Shown in pieces: positions 33,550 through 42,397 of a DNA stretch of 64,000 nt. The first letter of the stretch is position 1. Each line of letters opens with the position of its first letter. Both the position numbers and the translations under genes were made by a program. The DNA is from UBA7985 sp965661545 (lineage in GTDB: Bacteria > Pseudomonadota > Alphaproteobacteria > UBA7985). Location of the stretch: assembly GCA_965661545.1 (NCBI GenBank), contig CBFIEF010000004.1, positions 62,001 through 126,000 of the forward strand. Reading direction: 5' to 3'. The notes beneath the pieces were generated by a model that saw only the letters and a program-made list of their open reading frames with translations, was not told where the DNA came from and did no database searches.

Positions 33550-33609
33550 CTGAGCAGGAAGAGAGGAGGGAGAGGAAGGAAAAAGGTGCTTGTTGTCAGC
33601 AGCTCAGGA

Positions 33610-34041
33610 TTAGAAGCCAAATTGGAAAAGCAGTCCGCCTTCGCCGTTGCCTTCTTGGGTCACGTGGCCTTCGGTGCCTTCACCAAACTGGAACAGGCCA
33701 AAAGCATTGCCGTTTCCTTGCTGGTTGAGCGTGCCGGTATGGTCGTCACCGTGCTGTTCGATGATGCCAAAGTTACCTTCTCCACCCTGCAAAAAGCCTG
33801 CGGCATTGCCATTGCCCAGCTGGCGGAGAATGGCGTCGTCGCCCTGCAAACCTTGGAAAAGAGCGTAAAGGAAGAGACCGTTGGAAATGGCTTGTTTCTC
33901 TTCTGGCGTGGAGCCCTGAATGCCGACAGAGATGCTGCCAGAGATCGAAGAATTGGCGTAAGCCGGTGCGGATACAGCGGAGAAAGACAAGGCGACCAAA
34001 GAAGCAACAGCCGCGCGCTTAAGAGCAGAAATGAAGAACAT
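33610..34041 (-). CDS. Curlin-repeat secreted protein (possible functional amyloid)
   Basis: The 143-residue protein has a signal peptide (ending SAPAYA, about residue 29). Residues about 71-143 hold three curlin-type repeats of about 22 residues, spaced by Q-x-G-x-x-N patterns: RQLGNGNAAGFLQ, EQHGDDHTGTLNQQGNGN and FQFGEGTEGHVTQEGNGE. Such repeats form the beta-helical amyloid of CsgA and CsgB. The N-terminal 40 residues of the mature chain are not repeated. AAAGG lies upstream of the start. None of the secretion or nucleation genes csgE, csgF or csgG is in the window. It has its own terminator and a 329-base upstream region. Confidence 0.75.
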   Translation of the reverse strand: MFFISALKRAAVASLVALSFSAVSAPAYANSSISGSISVGIQGSTPEEKQAISNGLFLYALFQGLQGDDAILRQLGNGNAAGFLQGGEGNFGIIEQHGDDHTGTLNQQGNGNAFGLFQFGEGTEGHVTQEGNGEGGLLFQFGF

Positions 34042-34370
34042 GAGTTTAACCTTTCAAAGTCGACGCTGCGTTTCGGGTTCTAGGGGTGCGCGCCATGGGT
34101 GTTCGTTTCGTATGTTGTGCCTGTTCGCGGCCCCTTGCTGTTGGGCGAGACGTTGCTGCGGTTGACGAGAACCCTTGTGCCACCCCAGCGTAACGCGCTG
34201 TTTTCGGTGCTTTCTTTTGTTGAAACAGGTAATTTCGGCCTGTTTCATCTGTTTCGAAGCTGAAATTCTTTGTTTATCTTTGGTAGGCCTCCGCTTGGGG
34301 AGGATATTCCTTTAGGATAGTTTTGCGCTGAGCGTTGTTGTTCATCGGTGGGAGCTGTAGGTTTTTGATC
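34042..34370. promoter_or_regulatory. Divergent promoter region with a 9-base inverted repeat
   Basis: These 329 bases separate the curlin-repeat gene (minus) from a LysR gene (plus). TGAAACAGG (34221-34229) and CCTGTTTCA (34239-34247) form a perfect inverted repeat with a nine-base spacer, the size expected for a dimeric regulator such as LysR. No gene is visible in the region. Confidence 0.55.
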
Positions 34371-35336
34371 ATGTCATCCAAGCTCTCCTTTCTTTGGCTC
34401 CAGGCTTTTGTCGCCGTCGCGCGCAGCGGATCCCTGCAAGACGCTGCGACCCGTTCCGGCCTATCCACCAGCACGCTGTCCAGTCACTTGCAAAAGCTAG
34501 AAGCTCACTTGGGTGCCCCCTTGTTCGATCACGCCAAGCGCCCGCTGACCCTGACCGCCAATGGGCACCGGTTCTTGCAGCATGCCGAAGCGTTGTTGCA
34601 GCGCGTGCTGCAGGCTGAGTCTGAGATGCTCGAAGACGATGTCGCAGCCATTCGACGATTGCGGTTGGGCCTCATCGATGATTTCGATACGGACGTTGCG
34701 CCCGAACTGACGCTTGAGTTGGCCCGCTTGCTGCCCAACTGCGCGTTTGAGCACTTTTCCCGACCCAGTCATGAGATCCTGCAGCTGTTGACCGATCGGC
34801 GGATCGAGGCGGGAGTCGCAACCATTCCCGGCGAAGGCCTTGCGGGGTTAGAACAGCGGGCGCTGCTGCGGGATCCCTATGTAGTAGTGGTTCCAGCCGG
34901 TGAACCCTGTCCCGATTTCAGCGCACCGCGCCATGATCTGCCCTTTCTGCGCTATTCTAGCGAGCAGCACATTGGCCGACAGATCGAGGCTCAACTCAAC
35001 CGCTTGCGCATCCAGCTTCCGCAGCGCATGAGCGCGGAAAGCAATCAGGCGCTGATGGCCATGGTGGCTGCGGGCCAAGGCTGGGCGGTATCAACGGCGA
35101 CGTGCTTCAACCGGGCTAAAACGCTTTGGCCGGGCCTGTCCCTACACCCCTTCCCGCGTGCTCAATTCGCGCGGGAAATTGCGCTGATTACCGTTCCGGG
35201 CAGCGCCAGCATTCTCGCTGAGATGCTTGAATCCATGCTTCGCACGTTGATCCGAACCCGCACGTTAGAGCCTGCGGTCGCCCAAGTGCCGTTTCTCGAA
35301 GACCACTTTGTGATGCTGAACAACGATCTGAGTTAG
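34371..35336 (+). CDS. LysR-family transcriptional regulator
   Basis: The 321-residue protein has an N-terminal helix-turn-helix (FLWLQAFVAVARSGSLQDAA, SGLSTSTLSSHLQKLE) and a LysR substrate-binding domain. ATG at 34371 is preferred over a TTG 36 bases upstream because the protein then begins MSSKLSFLWLQAF in the normal way. Its stop is three bases from the stop of the convergent mttB-like gene, so it may control the demethylation genes beyond; it is also divergent from the curlin gene, with a candidate operator between. The inducer is unknown. Confidence 0.88.
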   Translation: MSSKLSFLWLQAFVAVARSGSLQDAATRSGLSTSTLSSHLQKLEAHLGAPLFDHAKRPLTLTANGHRFLQHAEALLQRVLQAESEMLEDDVAAIRRLRLGLIDDFDTDVAPELTLELARLLPNCAFEHFSRPSHEILQLLTDRRIEAGVATIPGEGLAGLEQRALLRDPYVVVVPAGEPCPDFSAPRHDLPFLRYSSEQHIGRQIEAQLNRLRIQLPQRMSAESNQALMAMVAAGQGWAVSTATCFNRAKTLWPGLSLHPFPRAQFAREIALITVPGSASILAEMLESMLRTLIRTRTLEPAVAQVPFLEDHFVMLNNDLS

Positions 35337-35339
35337 TGC

Positions 35340-36875
35340 TCAAAGGATAATGTTAAATCGAGCTCGGATTTCAGCGTCTTGCTCGGGCGTTAAATACTGG
35401 GGCCGATGGGTTTCCAGCACGTGTTGCGCCTTGAGTTTGGCTCGGTCCCACGCGGTCGGCGCGCCGCTATCGCCCCACACGCCGGGGTTATCGCGATCCG
35501 CAAGCGGCGGGTAGTAGTAGTCGCGCTCCATCGCCGCCAACGTCTGATCACCGCCCAGAAAATGCCCCTCGCCCAGGACAGAAGCGCAAATGTCATCAAA
35601 GCCTAGATTGGCCTCTGTCACTTCCACCCCGCGCAAAGTTCGATAGGTGTGCGCGTGCATTTCGTCATCCAGAATAAACGCTTCAAAACTCGCGCCGAGC
35701 AAGGACGCCGTCATGCCTGAGCTTTCGTAGATCAAATTACCGCCCGCCAACCCAGCGGCCAGTGACGTCATTCCCTTTTCAACCCCGTACTGGGCGTCGA
35801 TCGCCTTGGCGTCCGTCATGGAACTCGCCACGCCAGAGCACAGGCCCAACCAGTTGGACAGCTGAGCCGACGCCGCGTTCAGTAACACCGTCTCCCCACC
35901 GCCACCCACAAAAGCGCCTGTGCGCAGATCAATGACCAAGGGCCAGTTAGAGAACACCATGGGGAAGCCCGGCTCAATCGAATGTACCATGACCAGCGAG
36001 GCCAGCGTTTCCGCCAGCGACTGTGCCAAAAAACCTGCCATCGTCGCAGGTGCCGTCGCGCCCGCTTGGGCTGCGGTGATATTCGAGATGGGAATACGAT
36101 GTTCCACGCACTTGAATACGACATCGACAGCATCTTCGCCGAAGCGCATGGGGGAGATCACCGGACTGATGTGCGCCTTGACGAAAGGCCGTTCAGCGAA
36201 CTTCCCCGGACCGCCCGAGGCGATGTCTAACATTTCAACGATGGGATCAACGTGCTCGGCTAACGTAAAGGACGTGGCGACTGGCTTGGTCGTATTGGCC
36301 AACAAAGCGTAGACGGTATTAACGTCCAAATCGAAGTTATCGGGCACGTCTGTCGCGACGCAGCAACGGGTGAACCAGCTGACGTTTTCGAGCGTATCTT
36401 GCAATCTCGTGAAGTCGTGTAAATCCGCCAGCGTAGACGGACGATACAGCCCGTTATCCATATCCAGCGTTTGGACCGCAGCCCCGCCGGTGCCGAAGTG
36501 AACAGCCTCACCGCCAACAATGATGCTCCGGTGCGCATCCCGGCCATGGAGGGTAAAAACCTTGGAAGCCTGATCAATGGCGTCTTGGACCAGCGCGCGC
36601 GGCAGCAAGAACCGGCCTTTGCCATTATCTATAGCACCGCTCGCCACCAGCGTTTGCGCAAGATTGTCAGGGACTTCGCCCATGCCAAGCTCTTCGAGAA
36701 GGCGCAGCGCCGTTTCGAAAATCGACTGCAGGTCGCCCTCCCTCAACGGCTTGTAAGCGCCGCCGAGCTGACCGGGTGGACAGGGGTGGACCTGCGGCTT
36801 GGCAGCACGCAGCGCCATGCGCTCTTTGCGACCAGAGCGACGCGACGCTTTCGGATTGGATTGGGTTTCGCTCAT
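35340..36875 (-). CDS. MttB-family methyltransferase without pyrrolysine (COG5598)
   Basis: The 511-residue protein matches the trimethylamine methyltransferase (MttB) superfamily, with VHFGTGGAAVQTLDMDNG, AHISPVISPMRFGEDAVD and TDAKAIDAQYGVEKGMTSL. The whole frame is open without an internal amber codon, so it is a non-pyrrolysine member, a group that includes glycine betaine methyltransferases. Such enzymes normally pass a methyl group to a corrinoid protein; none is encoded nearby. It is divergent, across 194 bases, from the FAD/GcvT fusion that could oxidise dimethylglycine-like products. Substrate is inferred as a quaternary amine. Confidence 0.85.
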   Translation of the reverse strand: MSETQSNPKASRRSGRKERMALRAAKPQVHPCPPGQLGGAYKPLREGDLQSIFETALRLLEELGMGEVPDNLAQTLVASGAIDNGKGRFLLPRALVQDAIDQASKVFTLHGRDAHRSIIVGGEAVHFGTGGAAVQTLDMDNGLYRPSTLADLHDFTRLQDTLENVSWFTRCCVATDVPDNFDLDVNTVYALLANTTKPVATSFTLAEHVDPIVEMLDIASGGPGKFAERPFVKAHISPVISPMRFGEDAVDVVFKCVEHRIPISNITAAQAGATAPATMAGFLAQSLAETLASLVMVHSIEPGFPMVFSNWPLVIDLRTGAFVGGGGETVLLNAASAQLSNWLGLCSGVASSMTDAKAIDAQYGVEKGMTSLAAGLAGGNLIYESSGMTASLLGASFEAFILDDEMHAHTYRTLRGVEVTEANLGFDDICASVLGEGHFLGGDQTLAAMERDYYYPPLADRDNPGVWGDSGAPTAWDRAKLKAQHVLETHRPQYLTPEQDAEIRARFNIIL

Positions 36876-37069
36876 CGAAGGGTGCCACCATTACAGACCG
36901 CTGTGGTTTTCGTCTTGGCAAAGCTGAGGTTAGCGCGAAAGCAGACTTCTTCTATTCCGGCTTAATAGCATTTTTATTCCTATTTTTTCATATTAGTGAT
37001 CTGTGCGTTGACCGACGCCAAACAAAACTCAGAAGGGAGAGCATCATTTGACGCGTCGGAGAGACAAGC

Positions 37070-39490
37070 ATGAAATCGCGGACCAAAGCTGTAGTGATCG
37101 GAGGCGGCATCGCCGGCTGCTCCACCCTCTATCATCTGACCCAAGAAGGCTGGACAGACGTGGTGCTGGTCGAACGCGATGAGCTGACCAGTGGCACGAC
37201 ATGGCATTCCGCAGCTCAGGTCACAAACTTCGGCATGAACCAGACCATGGTTGGCCTCAAGACGCATTCAATCAACCTCTATAAAGAGCTGGCCGAAGAC
37301 CCCGACTACCCCATCAACTACCATCACGCCGACGGCGGTATCCGCCTGGCGAACACAGCGGCGCAGATGGACGGCTACCGCCACTTCGCCAGTATGGCCC
37401 GCGGCATGGATGTTCATTTCGAGGTTTTGGATGCCGAGGAATGCGCGCGGCGGCATCCGCTGATTTCCACGGACAATCTCGTGGGCGGGCTGTGGGATCC
37501 GCTGGACGGTGATATTGACCCCGCGCAGCTGTGTCAGGCCCTCGCCCGCCGGGCCCGTAAAGCCGGTGCCGAGGTCTACCGCAACACGCCCGTCACGGGT
37601 CTCAAGCAACACAGCGACGACACATGGACAGTGGAGACTACCAAGGGCAACATCGATTGCGACGTTGTCATCAACGCCTGCGGCTATCGCGTGAATGAAG
37701 TTGGCGCGATGATGGGCGTGCATCACCCGGTGATGTCCATGGAACATCAATACATGCTCACAGACACCATTCCGGCGATCGAAGAAGCCGACCACCGAAT
37801 GCCGCTGCTGCGCTGCCCGATCAGTGATTACTATTGCCGACAGGAAAAGAACGGGCTGCTGGTTGGCTTCTATGAGCAAGACTGCCGGACGTGGGGCATG
37901 GATGGGATCGACCCAAACTTCGTCAACGCCCTCTGCCCTGACGATTTGGATCGCGTGATTGATGTTCTGGAAGGCGCTTTCGCGCGCATGCCTGCGCTGG
38001 AAGAAGTCGGCATCCACACCATCGTTAATGGCCCCATCACCTACACCATCGACGGCGCGCCTTTGGTCGGTCCGATCCCGGGCAAGCGCAACGCCTTTTG
38101 CATCATCGGCCTTCGCGCTGGACTGGGTGAAGGCGGCGGACACGGCTGGTTACTGGCACAGCAAATCGTCCACGGCGAAGCCTGCTATGACACGTGGGTT
38201 CTGGATCCACGCCGGTTTACCGGACAGGCCAACACCGAGCTTTGTGCGCTAAAGGCCATCGAGGACTATCAAAACGAGTTCCGCTTCCACTTCCCCAACG
38301 AGCATCGTCCCGCCGGGCGCTACGCCAAGACCACGCCACTCACCCCGGTTCTGGAGGCTGAAGGTGCTGAGTTTACGGTGGTTAATGGCTGGGAACGGGC
38401 AGAGTACTTCAAGCCTGCGCCAGACTTCCACGTCACCCACGGTTTCACCTTCGATGAAGCCCATGACATCGTTGGCGCTGAAGTCGCAGCCATTCAAAGC
38501 GCGGTGGGCTTAACCGAGGTCAACGGGTTTAACCGCATGGAAATCAGCGGGGCCGACGCGCACAGCTTCCTTAACCGCATGAGCTGCTCCAAAATCAAGG
38601 CGGCACCGGGCAAGGTCTCACTGGCATATTTGCTCAATCGCCATGGAATGGTGAAAAGCGAGGTTACGGTTGCTAATTTGCCGGATGGTCGGACGTGGGT
38701 TGGCTCCGCCGCTGCCGCCGAATGGCACGATCGGGATTGGCTGAACCTGCACATCCGAGACGATGAAGATGTGCAGGTCAAAACACTGACCGACGACCAT
38801 ACGATTTTGCTGCTGGCCGGGCCGAAATCCCGCGATGTGCTGTCTGCAGTCAGCCGAGGTGACTGGTCCGCTGGCGCGTTTCCATGGCTTTCCGTGCGCG
38901 AGGCCTTCATCGGTTTTGCGCCGGCTGTTGTGATGTCGGTGAGCTTTTCCGGCGAACTGGCCTATGAGATCCATATCCCGAACGCCTATTTGTACGCAGC
39001 CTATCGCGCCATTCGCGCAGCGGGTGAGGGCCATGGCTTACGGCTGTTCGGAGCCAGAGCCGTTGAAAGCATGCGGCTGGAAAAGGGCTATCTGCACTGG
39101 AAATCCGATCTGCTGACCGAGTTTGACCCCTTCGAGACCGGCTTGGATCGCTTTGTTGAGATGAGCAAGCAGGAATTTGTTGGCAAGCAAGCTCTTCAGG
39201 CGCGGGTTGATGCCGGACCGCAGCGTAAGCTGGTCAGCCTGCAACTCGACACCAACCACGCCGCAGCGCACGGCGGCGCATCGGTCATGGTCGCGGACAA
39301 GGTTGTTGGGACCGTCACCTCTGGCGACTGGGGCTATCGGACCAAAATGAACCTCGCTTACGCCTTCGTTGAACCGGGCTTGACGGCTGATGGCACCCAA
39401 CTCGCCATCGACGTTCTGGGGCAGATGGTACCAGCTCGTGTGATCAAATCGGGGCCTTATGACCCCGGATACGCCCTCGTCCGGTCTTAA
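37070..39490 (+). CDS. FAD-dependent oxidoreductase / GcvT fusion (dimethylglycine or sarcosine dehydrogenase-like)
   Basis: The 806-residue protein starts with the FAD Rossmann motif VIGGGIAGCSTLYHL (9-23). It has SGTTWHSAAQ (41-50), where the His matches the covalent flavin histidine of dimethylglycine dehydrogenase. A DAO-type oxidase domain runs to about residue 370, followed by a FAO_M-like middle and a GcvT tetrahydrofolate domain (about 430-800) with GLRLFGARAVESMRLEKGY and TEFDPFETGLDRFV. Such enzymes remove a methyl group as methylene-tetrahydrofolate. It is divergent from the MttB-like gene, and an aldehyde dehydrogenase follows 94 bases downstream. The exact N-methyl substrate is not known. 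Confidence 0.88.
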   Translation: MKSRTKAVVIGGGIAGCSTLYHLTQEGWTDVVLVERDELTSGTTWHSAAQVTNFGMNQTMVGLKTHSINLYKELAEDPDYPINYHHADGGIRLANTAAQMDGYRHFASMARGMDVHFEVLDAEECARRHPLISTDNLVGGLWDPLDGDIDPAQLCQALARRARKAGAEVYRNTPVTGLKQHSDDTWTVETTKGNIDCDVVINACGYRVNEVGAMMGVHHPVMSMEHQYMLTDTIPAIEEADHRMPLLRCPISDYYCRQEKNGLLVGFYEQDCRTWGMDGIDPNFVNALCPDDLDRVIDVLEGAFARMPALEEVGIHTIVNGPITYTIDGAPLVGPIPGKRNAFCIIGLRAGLGEGGGHGWLLAQQIVHGEACYDTWVLDPRRFTGQANTELCALKAIEDYQNEFRFHFPNEHRPAGRYAKTTPLTPVLEAEGAEFTVVNGWERAEYFKPAPDFHVTHGFTFDEAHDIVGAEVAAIQSAVGLTEVNGFNRMEISGADAHSFLNRMSCSKIKAAPGKVSLAYLLNRHGMVKSEVTVANLPDGRTWVGSAAAAEWHDRDWLNLHIRDDEDVQVKTLTDDHTILLLAGPKSRDVLSAVSRGDWSAGAFPWLSVREAFIGFAPAVVMSVSFSGELAYEIHIPNAYLYAAYRAIRAAGEGHGLRLFGARAVESMRLEKGYLHWKSDLLTEFDPFETGLDRFVEMSKQEFVGKQALQARVDAGPQRKLVSLQLDTNHAAAHGGASVMVADKVVGTVTSGDWGYRTKMNLAYAFVEPGLTADGTQLAIDVLGQMVPARVIKSGPYDPGYALVRS

Positions 39491-39584
39491 AGCCCGGCTC
39501 GGGATTGCATGTGCGTTGCAAGGTTGATGGGTTTTCGGCACGTTGTTCGACGGAACGAAAGCCCAGAAAACCGGAGTAACGTGC

Positions 39585-41012
39585 ATGACTAATCTGACGC
39601 AATTCTACATTGGCGGCGCTTGGGTAGACCCTGTTTCTGACGCCACCATGCCCGTACTCAACCCCGCGACCGAAGCGCAAATCGGGACGGTTGCCCTTGG
39701 CAACGAAGTCGATGTTGATGCGGCTGTCTCCGCAGCCAATGCAGCCTTCCCCGCGTTTTCCCAAACCACAAAGGCCGAAAGGCTGGCCTTGCTCGACCGA
39801 TTGATGGTCGAGACCAAAGCGCGGTTTGAAGACTTGGCACAGGCAATGAGCCAAGAAATGGGCGCGCCTATCACGATGGCTCGCGACGCCCACGCAGATG
39901 CCGCCGTGGGTCACTTGGAAGGCTTTATCGACGCGCTGAAACAGCTCAAAGAGCGCGAGGCGCTTTCCAATGGTGATATTCAGCTCAAAGAACCGATTGG
40001 TGTTTGTGGGCTGATCACGCCGTGGAATTGGCCGATGAACCAAATCGCGCTCAAGGTCATTCCCGCCTTGGCCGCTGGCTGCACGTGTGTGCTTAAACCC
40101 TCCGAACACACGCCTCTTTCCGCCGCAATTTACGCAGAAATCATCCATGCCGCAGGCTTCCCGGCGGGAGTGTTTAACCTTGTACAGGGCGAAGGGCCAA
40201 TGGTCGGTGCGGCAATGTCTCGTCATCCGGATATCCAAATGATGTCGTTTACCGGTTCAACCCGTGCCGGAACCGCCGTCACCCGCGACGCCGCTGAAAC
40301 CGTGAAGCGGGTTACGCTCGAACTGGGCGGGAAATCGCCAAATCTGGTGTTCGCGGATTGTGACTTGGAAACGCAGGTGCGGGCTTCGGTCGCTGAGTGC
40401 ATGTACAACACCGGGCAATCTTGCGATGCCCCGACTCGGTTGTTGGTTGAGCGCTCATGTTACGATCACGTTGTGGATCTTGCCCAAGCCGCCGGAACAG
40501 CAACAGCGGTTGGAAATCCAGCCGAAGAAGGCGACCATATCGGCCCTTTGTTTGACCGCATCCAATACGATCGGGTGCAGGCCATGATCAAAGTCGGCAT
40601 CGACGAAGGCGCGCGCTTGATCGCGGGCGGTCTTGGAAAGCCCGAGGGGTTAGAAACCGGGATGTTCGTAAAACCTACGATCTTCGCGGATGTCTCCAAT
40701 GACATGCGGATCGCCCAGCAGGAGATTTTTGGCCCAGTGCTGGTCATCATTCCCTTTGAGGACGAGGCAGACGCCATTCGCATTGCCAACGATACCCCCT
40801 ATGGCTTGGCCGCTTACTTACAGACTGGCGACGCGGCGCGCGCAGAGCGAGTTTCAGCACGTCTGCGAGCCGGTGCCGTTCATATCAATGGCGGTGGCTT
40901 CAACTATGGCTCGCCCTTTGGCGGGTACAAGCAGTCAGGCAACGGGCGTGAAGGCGGCGATTTGGGGCTTGAGGACTACTTGGAAACCAAGACCTTACAC
41001 GGTGCGTTTTGA
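39585..41012 (+). CDS. Aldehyde dehydrogenase family protein
   Basis: The 475-residue enzyme has the NAD-binding segment PWNWPMNQIALKVIPALAAG, the FTGSTRAG turn, Glu in LELGGKSPN and the catalytic Cys in NTGQSCDAPTR. It would oxidise an aldehyde to an acid with NAD(P). ATG at 39585 follows GGAG and gives the usual start; an earlier start adds 14 residues. Its place after the FAD/GcvT fusion suggests it handles an aldehyde from methylamine or osmolyte breakdown, such as betaine aldehyde, but the sequence does not decide this. Confidence 0.92.
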   Translation: MTNLTQFYIGGAWVDPVSDATMPVLNPATEAQIGTVALGNEVDVDAAVSAANAAFPAFSQTTKAERLALLDRLMVETKARFEDLAQAMSQEMGAPITMARDAHADAAVGHLEGFIDALKQLKEREALSNGDIQLKEPIGVCGLITPWNWPMNQIALKVIPALAAGCTCVLKPSEHTPLSAAIYAEIIHAAGFPAGVFNLVQGEGPMVGAAMSRHPDIQMMSFTGSTRAGTAVTRDAAETVKRVTLELGGKSPNLVFADCDLETQVRASVAECMYNTGQSCDAPTRLLVERSCYDHVVDLAQAAGTATAVGNPAEEGDHIGPLFDRIQYDRVQAMIKVGIDEGARLIAGGLGKPEGLETGMFVKPTIFADVSNDMRIAQQEIFGPVLVIIPFEDEADAIRIANDTPYGLAAYLQTGDAARAERVSARLRAGAVHINGGGFNYGSPFGGYKQSGNGREGGDLGLEDYLETKTLHGAF

Positions 41013-41252
41013 GCCGAGACTACGGCAGGCGAGCAGCGCCTAGAATCCGCTGCCTCTGCCGCCTGATCAATTGAAGATACATTCCTCATATTTAGGATAT
41101 TGTCTTATTATTGGGCGTCATTTGGTCCCGATTAGCCAAACTGTAAGGTTTTTATTAGGGGATTTTGGAAAAATGAAGTGGAGTTGAACTCACGTAGATT
41201 CTTGGGTTTCTGCACTTTGCGGGGAACCCTTTTAGCCTTGAGGAGTGGTTCC

Positions 41253-41621
41253 ATGCCTAATCTTTTTTCCAAACCCTTCAGTGACCCAGATCTGGTCAAA
41301 GCCCCTGAAAAAACTCACGCTGCCGTTGTTCAGTTAGGCAACATCGCAGCATCAAAACTCGAGCTTCAGCCAGGCTGGAAATGGTCTGAGTGTGTGAAGC
41401 CCGCCGTTGGCGGTCACAGCTGTCAGGCCGGTCACGTTGGTGTTGTCGTTCAGGGGTCGATGAAGTGCGTGCACGACGACGGGACAGAGATCGTTGTGAA
41501 GGCTGGCGACGCCTACTACTTCGCGCCGGGTCACGATGGTTGGGTTCTCGGCGATGAAGTCTTCATCGGCTACGAATTCGTTGAAAGCGGCAAAGATTTT
41601 GGGCCTTGGAAAAAGGCCTAA
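41253..41621 (+). CDS. Cupin-domain protein
   Basis: The 122-residue protein is a single cupin barrel, with GHSCQAGHVGVVVQGSMKC in motif 1 and GDAYYFAPGHDGWVLGDE in motif 2. The metal-binding His set is incomplete: the first motif retains GH..H-like residues and the second GHDGW. ATG at 41253 follows GAGGAG. A terminator follows it. Small cupins of this kind sense or bind carboxylates, polyamines or metals; the role here is open. It lies between the aldehyde dehydrogenase and GST genes. Confidence 0.82.
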   Translation: MPNLFSKPFSDPDLVKAPEKTHAAVVQLGNIAASKLELQPGWKWSECVKPAVGGHSCQAGHVGVVVQGSMKCVHDDGTEIVVKAGDAYYFAPGHDGWVLGDEVFIGYEFVESGKDFGPWKKA

Positions 41622-41646
41622 GTCCTCATTGCTGAATGAAGTGACC

Positions 41647-41680
41647 GGGGGTCTTCAGAAATGAAGGCCCCCTTTGTTTT
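41647..41680 (+). terminator. Terminator after the cupin gene
   Basis: GGGGGTCTTCA and TGAAGGCCCCC pair around a four-base GAAA loop with one mismatch, then TTTGTTTT. It lies about 25 bases past the cupin stop and just before the GST gene. Confidence 0.85.
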
Positions 41681-41698
41681 GTCTTTGGAGTGTGGAAC

Positions 41699-42382
41699 GT
41701 GAACAAACTAAGACTTGTCTATTTCAAAATGCGCGCCCTCGCAGAAGCCGCTCAGTTGGTGCTTTGGTATACAAAGACGCCCCATAGCTACGAGATGGCG
41801 TGGGATTACTACGGCCAACCATGGCCGGAGGTGAAGGGCAAGGTACCGTTTCGGCAGTTGCCGATGCTGGTCGTTGACGACCAAACTAACATAGCCCAAA
41901 GCGGCGCTGTGGTGCGGTACTTGGCAGAGATGACCGGCCTGCAGCCAGACTCGTCTACGCAAAAAGCCGAGGTCGACGCGATCTTTGAAGCCAGTCAGGA
42001 GTGGTTTAATCCACTGAACCCGACCATTAACTTTGCCGTGGGCGATGATTTCGCCGCCAAACGTGACGCACAACTGCCGGGGCTTCATTTGCGATTGGGC
42101 GATTTTGAGCGGTTACTTGGCCAGCACGACGGACCGTTTTTCTTTGGCGCGCAGCCGTACTACTGCGATTTTGGCGTCTTCCACCATGTCGATTTGGCGC
42201 ACTTTTTCGACGCTGATTTGCTCGGCGATTACCCGCACTTGCGAACCTTTATGGCGGCTGTTGGGGGCCTGGACGGTGTGAAGGACTACCTCGCCCAGCG
42301 GCCTGAGTTGATCGGCGTAGGAACAAAGCCTCAACTGGTCATCGATGGCCGTGCTGAGCCAACGGGCACCATGAAGGCTTAG
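41699..42382 (+). CDS. Glutathione S-transferase family protein
   Basis: The 227-residue protein has an N-terminal thioredoxin-like domain (LRLVYFKMRALAEAAQLVLW, KVPFRQLPMLVVDD, IAQSGAVVRYLAE) and an all-helical C-terminal domain. The catalytic Tyr in LVYF and the SGAVVRYLAE glutathione contact resemble eukaryotic-type alpha/sigma GSTs. GTG at 41699 is preferred because it is well spaced from GGAG; an in-frame GTG nine bases earlier is too close. The C-terminal 20 residues (IDGRAEPTG) extend past the usual fold. It is convergent with the amidase gene. Confidence 0.85.
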   Translation: MNKLRLVYFKMRALAEAAQLVLWYTKTPHSYEMAWDYYGQPWPEVKGKVPFRQLPMLVVDDQTNIAQSGAVVRYLAEMTGLQPDSSTQKAEVDAIFEASQEWFNPLNPTINFAVGDDFAAKRDAQLPGLHLRLGDFERLLGQHDGPFFFGAQPYYCDFGVFHHVDLAHFFDADLLGDYPHLRTFMAAVGGLDGVKDYLAQRPELIGVGTKPQLVIDGRAEPTGTMKA

Positions 42383-42397
42383 CGGGCACAACCCCGC

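Noticed and set aside
33610..34041. A complete curli operon around the curlin-repeat gene
   Set aside because: No csgE, csgF, csgG or csgD homologue is visible on either side.
35340..36875. Pyrrolysine-containing trimethylamine methyltransferase
   Set aside because: The frame is open from start to stop without any internal TAG codon and no pyrrolysine synthesis genes are near.
37268..38143. 291-residue frame antisense to the FAD/GcvT fusion gene
   Set aside because: It is a shadow of a strongly conserved gene on the other strand.
39444..40238. 264-residue frame antisense to the aldehyde dehydrogenase gene
   Set aside because: It has no homologous motifs and covers the conserved enzyme.
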